The notes under the pieces: model-generated
What the model saw: the letters and a program-made list of their open reading frames with translations, nothing else
The model's database searches: none
Told to the model about the DNA's origin: nothing
Made by a program: the position numbers and the translations under genes
Shown here: piece by piece, positions 9,195 through 17,941 of the stretch
How positions within the stretch are numbered: the stretch's first letter is position 1
Layout: each line of letters opens with the position of its first letter
Assembly: GCF_001645125.1 (NCBI RefSeq)
Contig: NZ_LXKA01000110.1
Location: 452,558-516,557 of the forward strand
DNA from: Paraburkholderia ginsengiterrae
GTDB taxonomy: Bacteria > Pseudomonadota > Gammaproteobacteria > Burkholderiales > Burkholderiaceae
Direction: 5' to 3'
DNA: 64,000 nucleotides

Positions 9195-10157
9195 TCATTG
9201 GTCCGGCGGTGTGTGAAACGTTGCGGCGATGCCGGTCATACCGACGGCCGGCCCTAGCATGAAATCGTCGCCGGCCTGGCCCGGCAAGGTTTCTCGCGCG
9301 ACTTCGAGCCACGCGCGCGCGGCGTGCGACAGATACCCGTCGCGGCGCCAACCGATAGCCATTTCCCATGGAATCTCCGGCTCCACCACCGGCCGGCAGG
9401 TGAACTTGGCCGGATCGAGCCGCCGGCAATACGGCGCGGGCAAGAGCGCGATGCCCACACCGGCCAGCACCAATGCCGCCATGAAATCCCAGTGCCCGCT
9501 GCGGCCGACGATGGTTGGCGCAAAACCGGCGGTACGGCATGCGTTCAATACGACATCGTTGAGCGCCAGACTCTCGCCGTAGAACACGAACGGCTCGTTC
9601 GCGAGCTGGGCAAGCGGCACTTCGGGCTGATCGTCCCAGCGCGAGCCGGCGCGCGCGACCAGCCATAGCAGCTGGTGCGTCATGGGCAGCACGTCGATAT
9701 TTTCCGGGTCGACCGGTTGCAGCACGCCGCCTAATTCCAGCTCGCCGTTGATCAGCGCTGTTTCGATGGCACGCGAACCCTGCTCGAACAGTTTCAGTTC
9801 TATCTTTGGATAACGCTGGCGGAACGCGGCGATAGCGGGTGTGAAGAGCGAACCGCCCATCGGCGGAATACCGATGGTGAGTTCGCCGCGGCCGAGCGTG
9901 TCGAGATCGTTCAGTTCGGCCTGCAATTGCGCGTGCGCCGCGAGCACGTCCTGACCGCGCTGATAGACGATCCGGCCGGCGTCGGTCAGCACCATCTGGC
10001 GTCCGTCACGCAGCAAAAGCGGGGAGCCGATTTCGTCCTCCAGCGACTTGACCATCTTGCTGATGGTCGGCTGCGTGACGAACATCAACTCGGCGGCGAC
10101 GGTGAAACTCTGCTGACGCACCACTTCGACGAAATACCGCAGCGCACGTAGTTCCAC
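9195..10157 (-). CDS. LysR-family transcriptional regulator
   Basis: LysR-type regulator of 320 residues. The N-terminal winged helix (residues 1-60, LRYFVEVVRQQSFTVAAELM and TQPTISKMVKSLEDEIG) is followed by the linker helix and a two-lobed effector-binding domain beginning near GELTIGIPPMGG. The effector domain is nearest in feel to the CidR/CbbR-type branch, but I cannot assign the inducer. Its 3' end abuts the terminator hairpin. It is transcribed away from the glycosyltransferase gene, and the intergenic region 10158-10326 has AT-rich sequence suited to a divergent promoter. The ATG at 10157 gives the expected MELRALRYF start. Confidence 0.88.
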   Translation of the reverse strand: MELRALRYFVEVVRQQSFTVAAELMFVTQPTISKMVKSLEDEIGSPLLLRDGRQMVLTDAGRIVYQRGQDVLAAHAQLQAELNDLDTLGRGELTIGIPPMGGSLFTPAIAAFRQRYPKIELKLFEQGSRAIETALINGELELGGVLQPVDPENIDVLPMTHQLLWLVARAGSRWDDQPEVPLAQLANEPFVFYGESLALNDVVLNACRTAGFAPTIVGRSGHWDFMAALVLAGVGIALLPAPYCRRLDPAKFTCRPVVEPEIPWEMAIGWRRDGYLSHAARAWLEVARETLPGQAGDDFMLGPAVGMTGIAATFHTPPDQ

Positions 10158-10326
10158 GATCTCAGACTCCAGAATTCCAAATCGGAATGATTTGAGTGAT
10201 TGTAAGTCATTAAGTTTATGCGGCAGTGCGACTCATGCCGGCGTTTAATCAAGATGGAATCGGCCGCAGACGGGATAACATCGACGTCTATCCCAGTTGC
10301 CCCGTCCTTCGCGACCGCTCAGATCC

Positions 10327-11091
10327 ATGCCGCCCATCTCGATCATCATTCCCTGCTACAACGCCGCGGCGACGCTCGCCCGCGCACTGGACAGCTGCCG
10401 CATTCAACCGGAAGCGGCGCAGATCATCGTGGTGGACGATGGCTCGACCGATGCCAGCGCGGAGATCGTCGCGCATTGCGGCAGCCTCGATGCGCGGGTG
10501 GGCTTGCTGCGCATGCCGTACAACGGCGGCGCGGCGCGCGCGCGCAACTGGGGCGCGATGCATGCGTCGCACGATCTGCTCGCGTTTCTCGACGCGGACG
10601 ACGAGTACGTGCCCGGCGCGCTGGCCGCCGCGAGTGAGTTTCTCGCGCACAACCCGCAGGCGGTGTCCGTGCGGCTCGACGTCGAGTACACGGATTTTCC
10701 GGGCGAGCTCACCGCTCATCCCGACTTTGCCGGGCACGCGGCAACGCTGAGCAATACGGTGCCGAGCAGCCTGGTCATTCGCCGCGCGGCGTACGCGGCC
10801 CTCGGCGGTTTTCCCATGGACGACGCGTTTCGGCGCATCGGCGGTGAAGACGGCGCGTTTTCGTGGGCGCTGCGCGAAATTTTCGGCAACCCGCGTCTGG
10901 GCGACGTGAAGCGCGTGCGCATGCACTATCACGCGGGCATTCACGCCGAACGTTACTTCCGCGTCGCACTCGGACTGCAAACGCCAGATCCCGCCGACGT
11001 CGAGGAAGCGTTCCGCGTATCGAAGCAGTTCGTCGAGCATGCGCGCGCCGGGATCGCGCAATTGCGCTCAGCCAGCGTGGCCGCTGGTTAA
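10327..11091 (+). CDS. Family 2 glycosyltransferase
   Basis: Inverting GT-A glycosyltransferase of 254 residues. It starts directly with the family pattern PPISIIIPCYNAA, followed by IIVVDDGSTDAS (nucleotide-binding Asp pair), NGGAARARNWG and the metal-binding FLDADDEY (DXD). The C-terminal third has GGFPMDDAFRRIGGEDGAFSW, typical of the acceptor-side ED motif. There is no membrane segment, so it is cytoplasmic or peripheral. The donor and acceptor sugars are unknown, and no polysaccharide cluster surrounds it. The start is the ATG at 10327, since upstream in-frame codons are not conserved-looking. Confidence 0.82.
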   Translation: MPPISIIIPCYNAAATLARALDSCRIQPEAAQIIVVDDGSTDASAEIVAHCGSLDARVGLLRMPYNGGAARARNWGAMHASHDLLAFLDADDEYVPGALAAASEFLAHNPQAVSVRLDVEYTDFPGELTAHPDFAGHAATLSNTVPSSLVIRRAAYAALGGFPMDDAFRRIGGEDGAFSWALREIFGNPRLGDVKRVRMHYHAGIHAERYFRVALGLQTPDPADVEEAFRVSKQFVEHARAGIAQLRSASVAAG

Positions 11092-11157
11092 GCCGTCCTC
11101 CGAAAATCCGCTCCCTCGCCCCGAAGCCATCTCGATTTGCTACAATCGCCGTTCGTC

Positions 11158-11286
11158 TTCGAGGAGCGTTGCGACGGGTACCGCGAATCCCTATATTCGC
11201 CGGCCGCCCGCCAGGCTCGAAGGCTTCAATCGGAGGGGAGAATGCGCATAGCGCTTTTCCACCCACCGCATCGAACCGCGCTCACG
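11158..11286 (+). ncRNA. S-adenosylhomocysteine (SAH) riboswitch
   Basis: The leader of ahcY contains the SAH-riboswitch core: CGAGGAGCGTTGCGACGG at about 11159-11176, CCAGGCTCGA at 11211-11220 and CGCTCACG at 11279-11286. The GAGCG at 11164-11168 can pair with CGCTC at 11279-11283 to form the conserved pseudoknot. A purine-rich stretch and a variable hairpin (AATGCGCATAGCGCTTTT) lie between. The known family switches on ahcY when SAH, the substrate of the enzyme, accumulates. Here it ends about 38 bases before the ahcY start, consistent with control of ribosome access. Confidence 0.9.
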
Positions 11287-11323
11287 TCAAATTTCTAGTC
11301 AATTTCTTAGAAAGGAGGGCGTG

Positions 11324-12745
11324 ATGAACGCCGCTGTGATCGATTCCAAAGCTTCCCAGGATTACATTGTTGCCGACATGTCGCTGGCCGACTGGGGCCG
11401 CAAAGAGCTCAACATCGCCGAGACGGAAATGCCCGGCCTCGTGCAAACGCGCGAAGAATACAAGGCGCAGCAGCCCCTGAAGGGCGCGCGCATTGCCGGT
11501 TCGCTGCACATGACCATCCAGACCGGCGTGCTGATCGAGACGCTGACGGCGCTCGGCGCCGACGTCCGCTGGGCCTCGTGCAACATCTTCTCGACGCAGG
11601 ATCACGCCGCCGCGGCTATCGCCAAGGCCGGCACGCCGGTGTTCGCGTTCAAGGGCGAGTCGCTCGACGAATACTGGGAGTTCTCGCACCGCATTTTCGA
11701 ATGGCCGAATGGCGAATTCGCCAACATGATTCTCGACGACGGCGGCGATGCCACGTTGCTGCTGATCCTCGGCTCGAAGGCGGAAAAAGACCGTTCGGTG
11801 ATCGCCAAACCGACCAACGAAGAAGAAGTCGCGCTGTACAAGTCGATCGCCCGTCATCTGGACGCGGATCCGGTGTGGTACTCCACGCGTCTCGCGCACA
11901 TCCAGGGCGTGACGGAAGAAACCACCACCGGCGTGCACCGTCTGTACCAGATGGAAAAGGAAGGCCGTCTGCCCTTCCCGGCCATCAACGTCAACGACTC
12001 GGTCACCAAGTCGAAGTTCGACAACCTGTACGGCTGCCGTGAGTCGCTGGTCGACGGCATCAAGCGCGCGACCGACGTGATGATCGCGGGCAAGATCGCA
12101 GTGGTCGCGGGTTACGGCGACGTGGGCAAGGGCTGCGCGCAATCGCTGCGTGGCTTGGGCGCAACCGTGTGGGTCACGGAAATCGATCCGATCTGCGCGC
12201 TGCAAGCCGCGATGGAAGGCTACCGCGTCGTGACGATGGAATACGCCGCCGACAAGGCCGACATTTTCGTGACGGCCACCGGCAATTACCACGTGATCGG
12301 CCATGACCACATGAAGGCGATGCGCCACAACGCGATCGTCTGCAACATCGGTCACTTCGACTCGGAAATCGACGTCGCGTCGACCCGCCAGTACCAGTGG
12401 GACAACATCAAGCCGCAAGTCGACCACATCATTTTCCCGGACGGCAAGCGCGTGATCCTGCTGGCTGAAGGCCGCCTCGTGAACCTGGGTTGCGCAACGG
12501 GCCACCCGTCGTTCGTGATGTCGAACTCGTTCACGAATCAGACGCTCGCGCAGATCGAACTGTTCACGCAAGGCAAGAAGTACGAGAACAAGGTGTACGT
12601 GCTGCCGAAGCATCTGGACGAGAAGGTCGCGCGCCTGCATCTGGCGCGCATCGGTGCGAACCTGACCGTGCTGTCGGACGAGCAGGCCGGCTACATCGGC
12701 GTCGACAAGAACGGTCCGTTCAAGCCGAACCACTACCGCTACTAA
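11324..12745 (+). CDS. ahcY: Adenosylhomocysteinase
   Basis: Hydrolyses S-adenosylhomocysteine to adenosine and homocysteine, clearing the product inhibitor of methyltransferases. The 473-residue enzyme shows the family landmarks: [20 protein letters not shown] near the N-terminus, [29 protein letters not shown], the NAD-binding [13 protein letters not shown], and the C-terminal [22 protein letters not shown] with final KPNHYRY. The start is the ATG at 11324, 8 bases after AAAGGAGGG; a GTG three bases earlier is less likely. It is preceded by an SAH riboswitch and followed by a terminator, then by the holin-like and metF genes of the same methyl-cycle group. Confidence 0.97.
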   Translation: MNAAVIDSKASQDYIVADMSLADWGRKELNIAETEMPGLVQTREEYKAQQPLKGARIAGSLHMTIQTGVLIETLTALGADVRWASCNIFSTQDHAAAAIAKAGTPVFAFKGESLDEYWEFSHRIFEWPNGEFANMILDDGGDATLLLILGSKAEKDRSVIAKPTNEEEVALYKSIARHLDADPVWYSTRLAHIQGVTEETTTGVHRLYQMEKEGRLPFPAINVNDSVTKSKFDNLYGCRESLVDGIKRATDVMIAGKIAVVAGYGDVGKGCAQSLRGLGATVWVTEIDPICALQAAMEGYRVVTMEYAADKADIFVTATGNYHVIGHDHMKAMRHNAIVCNIGHFDSEIDVASTRQYQWDNIKPQVDHIIFPDGKRVILLAEGRLVNLGCATGHPSFVMSNSFTNQTLAQIELFTQGKKYENKVYVLPKHLDEKVARLHLARIGANLTVLSDEQAGYIGVDKNGPFKPNHYRY

Positions 12746-12783
12746 GCAAGCCGCGGGCGGTTGGAACGCATGACAGTTTGAGG

Positions 12784-12812
12784 ACAAAGCGGCGCATCAT
12801 GCGCCGCTTTGT
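12784..12812 (+). terminator. Terminator hairpin after ahcY
   Basis: A perfect 12-base-pair stem, ACAAAGCGGCGC (12784-12795) with its complement at 12801-12812 and an ATCAT loop, lies 38 bases after the ahcY stop. It could end transcription or reduce read-through into the holin-like and metF genes. Confidence 0.65.
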
Positions 12813-12867
12813 TCGCCATGCCCGCCTTATTTCATTCAACGGACATCCGGCCTACAAGGAGCTCTAC

Positions 12868-13221
12868 ATGACCGTGCTGCTGACCTGGCTGATCAACGCG
12901 CTTGCGCTGCTGATCATCACCTACCTCGTTCCGTCGATCCATATCCGCAGTTTCGGCACCGCATTGATCGTCGCGGTGGTGCTCGGATTGATCAACACGA
13001 TCCTGCGACCGGTGCTGATCCTGTTGACGCTGCCCGTCACGATCGTCACGCTCGGACTCTTCATTCTGGTGGTCAATGCGCTGTGCTTCTGGCTGTGCGC
13101 GTCGCTGCTGAAGGGCTTCGAAGTGTCGGGTTTCTGGTCGGCGTTCTTCGGCTCGATTCTGTACAGCATTGTCTCTTGGCTGCTGTCCGCGCTTATTTTC
13201 GGCAACCGCAGCATCGGTTGA
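12868..13221 (+). CDS. Four-TM 'phage holin family' membrane protein
   Basis: Small 117-residue integral membrane protein with four hydrophobic helices covering almost its whole length (TVLLTWLINALALLIITYL, FGTALIVAVVLGLINTIL, ILLTLPVTIVTLGLFILVV, WSAFFGSILYSIVSWLL). The pattern fits the 'Mycobacterial 4-TM phage holin' superfamily, a name that comes from similarity rather than lysis function. It often lies between ahcY and metF in Burkholderiaceae. The start is the ATG at 12868, after AAGGAG; it is 11 bases upstream of metF and so probably co-transcribed with it. Function unknown. Confidence 0.85.
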   Translation: MTVLLTWLINALALLIITYLVPSIHIRSFGTALIVAVVLGLINTILRPVLILLTLPVTIVTLGLFILVVNALCFWLCASLLKGFEVSGFWSAFFGSILYSIVSWLLSALIFGNRSIG

Positions 13222-13232
13222 ATCACTGAATC

Positions 13233-14063
13233 ATGAACCCGATCGAACTTTCATTCGAATTCTTCCCGCCGAAAACGCAGGAAGGCGTCGACAAGCTGCG
13301 TGCCACGCGCACGCAGCTCGCATTGCTCAAGCCCAAGTTCGTGTCCGTCACGTTCGGCGCGGGCGGCTCGACGCAGCAGGGCACGCTCGATACCGTCGTC
13401 GATATGGCGAAGGACGGGCTCGAAGCGGCGCCGCACGTGTCGTGCATCGGCTCGTCCAAAGAGAGCCTGCGCGCGATCCTCAACGAGTACCGCGCGCATG
13501 GCATTCGCCATATCGTCGCTTTGCGCGGCGATTTGCCCTCCGGCATGGGCGAAGTCGGCGAGCTGCGCTATGCGTCGGAGCTGGTGAGCTTCATTCGCGC
13601 CGAGTTTGGCGACTGGTTCTGGATCGAAGTGGCCGGCTACCCGGAATACCACCCGCAGGCGCGCTCGCCGCGTCACGATCTGGAAAACTTTGCCCGCAAG
13701 GTGAAGGCCGGCGCGAATTCGGCGATCACGCAGTACTTCTTCAACGCGGACGCGTACTTCCATTTCGTCGACGACGTCAGGAAGCTCGGCGTTGAGGTGC
13801 CGATCGTGCCGGGCATCATGCCGATCACGAACTTCTCGCAACTAATGCGCTTTTCGGAGATGTGCGGCGCCGAAGTGCCGCGCTGGATCGCACGCCGGCT
13901 GGAAAGCTTCGGCGACGACCGCGAGTCGATCCGCGCGTTCGGGCTGGATGTGGTGACCGACCTGTGCGGACGTCTCATCGACGCGAAGGTGCCGGGCCTG
14001 CACTTCTACACGCTGAACGGCGCTGCGGCGACCAAGGCGATCTGCGAGCGTCTGGGCGCTTAA
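13233..14063 (+). CDS. metF: Methylenetetrahydrofolate reductase
   Basis: Reduces 5,10-methylene-THF to 5-methyl-THF, the methyl donor for methionine synthesis. The 276-residue TIM-barrel flavoprotein starts with PIELSFEFFPPKTQEG (catalytic Glu in SFEFFPPK). It continues with FVSVTFGAGGSTQQGT, HIVALRGDLP, GYPEYHP, GANSAITQYFFNADAYFHF and PIVPGIMPI, all family hallmarks, and ends in PGLHFYTLNGA. It lies 11 bases after the holin-like gene and is followed by a strong intrinsic terminator. Together with ahcY it supports S-adenosylmethionine recycling. Confidence 0.97.
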   Translation: MNPIELSFEFFPPKTQEGVDKLRATRTQLALLKPKFVSVTFGAGGSTQQGTLDTVVDMAKDGLEAAPHVSCIGSSKESLRAILNEYRAHGIRHIVALRGDLPSGMGEVGELRYASELVSFIRAEFGDWFWIEVAGYPEYHPQARSPRHDLENFARKVKAGANSAITQYFFNADAYFHFVDDVRKLGVEVPIVPGIMPITNFSQLMRFSEMCGAEVPRWIARRLESFGDDRESIRAFGLDVVTDLCGRLIDAKVPGLHFYTLNGAAATKAICERLGA

Positions 14064-14087
14064 GGACCGGATGGCGTAGCGAGGACG

Positions 14088-14123
14088 AAACCGCGCGGCT
14101 GAATGGGCCGCGCGGTTTTTTTT
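14088..14123 (+). terminator. Intrinsic terminator after metF
   Basis: AAACCGCGCGGC (14088-14099) pairs with GCCGCGCGGTTT (14107-14118) around a 7-base loop and is followed by more Ts (GGTTTTTTTTGCG). This is a textbook rho-independent terminator, 25 bases after the metF stop. Confidence 0.85.
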
Positions 14124-14327
14124 GCGCCGGAACGGCTGCGCAGAGAGCGTTGCGACGGCCATCCCGGCGGCGAGCCTGCCACCGAATTTTCGCCCGCCGC
14201 TGTTGCTGCGTCGCAACAATGCGCTGCGCTGCGGCAAAGCTTGCGGCGCGTAAGCCCTCATTGAACCCGATTTTTGTGCTGTCTATGATCAAAGCGCAGC
14301 TGACGTGGCTGCTGTGCGGAGAACGTA

Positions 14328-15968
14328 ATGACGGTATCCAAGTTGCTGTTTGCGGTTCGCCAAACCTGCTTGCCGGCGCTCGCCACCTGTGCGCTCCTGA
14401 CTGCCGGATTTTCACCTGCCGCCGGCGCGGCTACGCTGCCCGACAAGACCCTCGTGTTCTGCTCCGAGGGCAGTCCGGCCGGCTTCGACACCGCGCAATA
14501 CACGACCAGCGTCGAATTCAGCGCCGGCTCGTACACGGTGTACAACCGCCTGATCGAATTTGCGCACGGCAGCACCGATATCGAACCGGGCCTTGCCGAG
14601 AAATGGGATGTGTCGCAGGACGGCCTGACTTACACCTTTCATTTGCGGCACGGCGTGAAATTCCAGACCACGTCGTTCTTCAAGCCGACGCGCGAGTTCA
14701 ACGCCGACGACGTCGTCTTCACCTACCAGCGGATGCTCGATCCGGATCAGCCGTTCCGCAAGGCCTACTCGGTGCCGTTCCCGTATTTCACCGATCTGGG
14801 CCTCGCCAAGAACATTGCGAAGATCGAAAAGCTCGATCCGTACACGGTGCGGTTCACGCTGAAGGAAGTCGATGCGCCGTTTTTGCAGCAGATCGCGATG
14901 CCGTTCGCGTCGATCCTGTCGGCTGAATATGGCGATCAATTATTGAAGGCGGGTAAAGCATCGGATATCAATCAATATCCGGTCGGCACCGGCCCGTTTA
15001 TTTTCCGCAGCTACACGAAAGACGACACGATTCGCTTCGACGGTAATCCCGATTACTGGAAGCCGGGCGTCGTGAAAGTCAGCAAGCTGATATTCGCCAT
15101 TACGGTCGATCCGGCGGTGCGGTTGCAAAAACTGAAGCGCGGCGAATGCCAAGTCATGGCTTATCCGCGGCCCGCTGATATTCCGGCGGTCAAAACCGAC
15201 GAGACGCTTAACATGCCGCACGAGGTGGGTTTCAATCTCGGCTATATCGCCTACAACACCACCAAAAAGCCGCTCGACAATGTGCTGGTACGCCGCGCGC
15301 TCGATATGTCGATCAATAAGAAAGCGATTATCGAATCGGTGTATCAAGGGGCGGGCCAAGCGGCGACCAACCCCATGCCGCCGACGCAATGGGGCTACGA
15401 CAAGAATCTGAAAGACGCCCCGTATGACGTCGACAAAGCCAAAGCGCTGCTGAAGCAGGCGGGTTATCCGGACGGCTTCGACCTGACCTTGTGGGCCATG
15501 CCGGTTCAGCGGCCTTATAACCCCAACGCGCGCCTGATGGCGGAAATGCTGCAATCCGATTGGGCGAAAATTGGCGTCAAAGTAAAAATCGCCACTTATG
15601 AATGGGGCGAATACATTCGCCGCGCACATTCAGGCGAGCATGAGGCAATGCTGATTGGCTGGACCGGCGATTATGGCGACCCGGATAACTGGCTGGGCGT
15701 ATTGCTGGGCTGCGATGCGGTGAATGGCAGTAACTTTTCCAAATGGTGCTACAAGCCTTACGACGACCTGATCAAGAAGGGCCGCAGTACCACGGATATG
15801 ACCGACCGAACCAAGGCCTATACGGATGCCCAGGAGATCTTCAAGGATCAGGTCCCGTTCACGCCGATCGCCCATTCCACGGTCTATCAGCCGATCAGCA
15901 AGAACGTCACGGGTTTCAGGATCGACCCGTTTGGCCCGACGCAATTCATGAACGTCGGCCTGAAATAG
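14328..15968 (+). CDS. dppA: Dipeptide/peptide ABC transporter substrate-binding protein, copy 1
   Basis: Periplasmic peptide-binding protein of the SBP family 5 (DppA/OppA type), 546 residues. The signal peptide is within residues 1-35 (CLPALATCALLTAGFSPAAGA). The mature part has LVFCSEGSPAGFDTAQY, EPGLAEKWDVSQDGLTYTFHLRHGVKF, FNADDVVFTYQRM and a C-terminal LGCDAVNGSNFSKWCYKPYDDL. It is a close paralogue of the next gene. Its 3' two thirds use more A/T-ending codons than copy 2, while some blocks are nearly identical at DNA level, which may reflect gene conversion. The start is the ATG at 14328 after GGAGAACGTA. It feeds the DppBCDF permease encoded downstream. Confidence 0.92.
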   Translation: MTVSKLLFAVRQTCLPALATCALLTAGFSPAAGAATLPDKTLVFCSEGSPAGFDTAQYTTSVEFSAGSYTVYNRLIEFAHGSTDIEPGLAEKWDVSQDGLTYTFHLRHGVKFQTTSFFKPTREFNADDVVFTYQRMLDPDQPFRKAYSVPFPYFTDLGLAKNIAKIEKLDPYTVRFTLKEVDAPFLQQIAMPFASILSAEYGDQLLKAGKASDINQYPVGTGPFIFRSYTKDDTIRFDGNPDYWKPGVVKVSKLIFAITVDPAVRLQKLKRGECQVMAYPRPADIPAVKTDETLNMPHEVGFNLGYIAYNTTKKPLDNVLVRRALDMSINKKAIIESVYQGAGQAATNPMPPTQWGYDKNLKDAPYDVDKAKALLKQAGYPDGFDLTLWAMPVQRPYNPNARLMAEMLQSDWAKIGVKVKIATYEWGEYIRRAHSGEHEAMLIGWTGDYGDPDNWLGVLLGCDAVNGSNFSKWCYKPYDDLIKKGRSTTDMTDRTKAYTDAQEIFKDQVPFTPIAHSTVYQPISKNVTGFRIDPFGPTQFMNVGLK

Positions 15969-16161
15969 TGTTCGTGGGCAGGTTTTTGCCCGGCCTGGCC
16001 TCCAGCGCCGCACGCTCCGGCCCACGCCGGCGTGCGGCGGGCTATATGCCTGATTGGTTTCCGATCGTCAACAGAGGGATTTCGTCCGCTTGGTGCTGTG
16101 AGCAAAGCTCAAGTAATATCGCGCTACGCCGGCGGGAGCCGGCCACGAACCTGGAGGAAAC

Positions 16162-17790
16162 ATGAAGCAAAACAATCTGTTGCGCGCCGCGCGTGTTACG
16201 ACGCTCGTCGCAGCTGCAGCGGCATCGATGGTGGGCGCAAGTGTCGCGCGCGCCGAGATTCCGAATAAAACCCTGGTCTACTGCTCAGAAGGCAGCCCCG
16301 CGGGTTTCGATCCGGCCCAATACACCACGGGCACCGATTTCACGGCTAACACGTTCACTGTCTACAACCGCCTCGTCGAATTCGAGCGCGGCGGCACGAA
16401 GGTCGAGCCGGGCCTCGCGGAAAAGTGGGATGTCTCCGCTGATGGCAAGACGTACACGTTCCACCTGCGTCATGGCGTGAAGTTCCAGACCACGTCGTTC
16501 TTCAAGCCGACGCGCGAATTCAACGCGGACGACGTCGTGTTCACGTTCCAGCGCATGCTGGACACGAACCAGCCGTTCCGCAAGGCGTATCCGGTCCAAT
16601 TCCCTTACTTCACGGACATGGGCCTCGACAAGCTGATCACCAGCGTCGAGAAGGTCGATCCGTACACGGTCAAGTTCACGCTGAAGGAAGTCAACGCGCC
16701 GTTCATCCAGAACATGGCGATGGAATATGCGTCGATCCTGTCGGCTGAATATGGCGATCAACTGCTGAAGGCCGGCAAGGCGGCCGACATCAACCAGTTC
16801 CCGGTCGGCACCGGCCCGTTCATTTTCCGCAGCTACACGAAAGACGCGACGATCCGCTTCGACGGCAATCCGGATTACTGGAAGCCGAACGCCGTGAAAA
16901 TCTCGAAGCTGATTTTCTCGATCACGCCGGATGCCGGCGTGCGCGTGCAGAAGATCAAGCGCGACGAATGCCAGGTCATGAGCTATCCGCGTCCGGCCGA
17001 CATCGCGCCGCTGAAGGCTGAAGCGAACATCGACATGCCGTCGCAGCCGGGCTTCAACCTTGGTTACCTCGCGTACAACGTGTCGCACAAGCCGGTCGAC
17101 AAGCTCGAAGTGCGTCAGGCGCTCGACATGGCGATCAACAAGAAGGCGATCATCGACTCGGTGTATCAAGGCGCAGGCCAGGCCGCGACGAATCCGATGC
17201 CGCCGACCCAATGGTCGTACGACAAGAACCTGAAGAGCGCCTCGTACGATACGGACAAGGCCAAGGCTCTGCTGGCCAAGGCCGGTTATCCGAACGGCTT
17301 CGACATCACGCTGTGGGCAATGCCGGTGCAACGCGCGTACAACCCGAACGCCCGCCTGATGGCGGAAATGATCCAGGCCGACTGGGCCAAGATCGGCGTG
17401 AAGGCCAAGATCGTCACGTATGAGTGGGGCGAGTACATCAAGCGCGCCCACGCAGGTGAAGACGACACGATGCTGATCGGCTGGACCGGCGATAACGGCG
17501 ATCCGGACAACTGGCTCGGCACGCTGCTCGGCTGCGAAGCGGTGAACGGCAACAACTTCTCGAAGTGGTGCTACAAGCCGTTCGAGGATCTGGTCCAGAA
17601 GGGCCGTGTCTCGTCCGATCAGGGCGCGCGCACGACGGCATACACGCAGGCGCAGCAGATTTTCGCGCAGCAACTGCCGTTCTCGCCGATCGCACACTCG
17701 ACCGTGTACCAGCCTGTCAGCAAGAAGGTGGTCGACATGCGCATCGAACCGCTCGGCTACGCGCGCTTCGACGGCGTCAGCGTCAAGTAA
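16162..17790 (+). CDS. dppA: Dipeptide/peptide ABC transporter substrate-binding protein, copy 2
   Basis: Second DppA-type periplasmic binding protein, 542 residues, with a signal peptide at residues 1-30 (ATTLVAAAAASMVGASVARA-like). It matches copy 1 nearly end to end (FHLRHGVKFQTTSFFKPTREFNADDVVFTFQRM; NPMPPTQWSYDKNLKSASYDTDKAKALLAKAGYPNG), with conserved cysteines in YCSEGSP, DECQVM, LGCEAVNG and KWCYKP. Codon use is the high-GC style of the core genome. An excellent GGAGGAAAC ribosome-binding site precedes the ATG. It is followed by a terminator hairpin before the permease genes, consistent with higher expression of the binding protein. Different peptide specificities of the two copies are likely but not visible. 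Confidence 0.93.
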   Translation: MKQNNLLRAARVTTLVAAAAASMVGASVARAEIPNKTLVYCSEGSPAGFDPAQYTTGTDFTANTFTVYNRLVEFERGGTKVEPGLAEKWDVSADGKTYTFHLRHGVKFQTTSFFKPTREFNADDVVFTFQRMLDTNQPFRKAYPVQFPYFTDMGLDKLITSVEKVDPYTVKFTLKEVNAPFIQNMAMEYASILSAEYGDQLLKAGKAADINQFPVGTGPFIFRSYTKDATIRFDGNPDYWKPNAVKISKLIFSITPDAGVRVQKIKRDECQVMSYPRPADIAPLKAEANIDMPSQPGFNLGYLAYNVSHKPVDKLEVRQALDMAINKKAIIDSVYQGAGQAATNPMPPTQWSYDKNLKSASYDTDKAKALLAKAGYPNGFDITLWAMPVQRAYNPNARLMAEMIQADWAKIGVKAKIVTYEWGEYIKRAHAGEDDTMLIGWTGDNGDPDNWLGTLLGCEAVNGNNFSKWCYKPFEDLVQKGRVSSDQGARTTAYTQAQQIFAQQLPFSPIAHSTVYQPVSKKVVDMRIEPLGYARFDGVSVK

Positions 17791-17870
17791 CGCGACTGAC
17801 AAGTCGTCAAGCAAGTCGTAATTTTCGCGCAGTACGCTTTTCGCACGGTTAGAAAACTGGTCGAAATGGT

Positions 17871-17915
17871 CCGGCGACCGGGGTCACGAGCCCTCGTCGC
17901 CGGTTGCGTTTTTTC
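17871..17915 (+). terminator. Partial terminator between dppA and dppB
   Basis: CCGGCGAC (17871-17878) pairs with GTCGCCGG (17896-17903) and is followed by TTGCGTTTTTTC. Such hairpins between binding-protein and permease genes of ABC operons usually let only part of the transcripts continue, giving excess binding protein. Confidence 0.7.
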
Positions 17916-17941
17916 TTCACCAAGACCATAGGGACAAAACC

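Noticed and set aside
11282-12787. Long open frame on the minus strand opposite ahcY (about 500 codons)
   Set aside because: It is the antisense shadow of a highly conserved gene; long antisense frames are common at this GC content and the product resembles no family.
16285-17814. Long minus-strand frame opposite the second dppA gene
   Set aside because: Codon-shadow effect; the plus-strand gene has full family motifs and a good ribosome-binding site.
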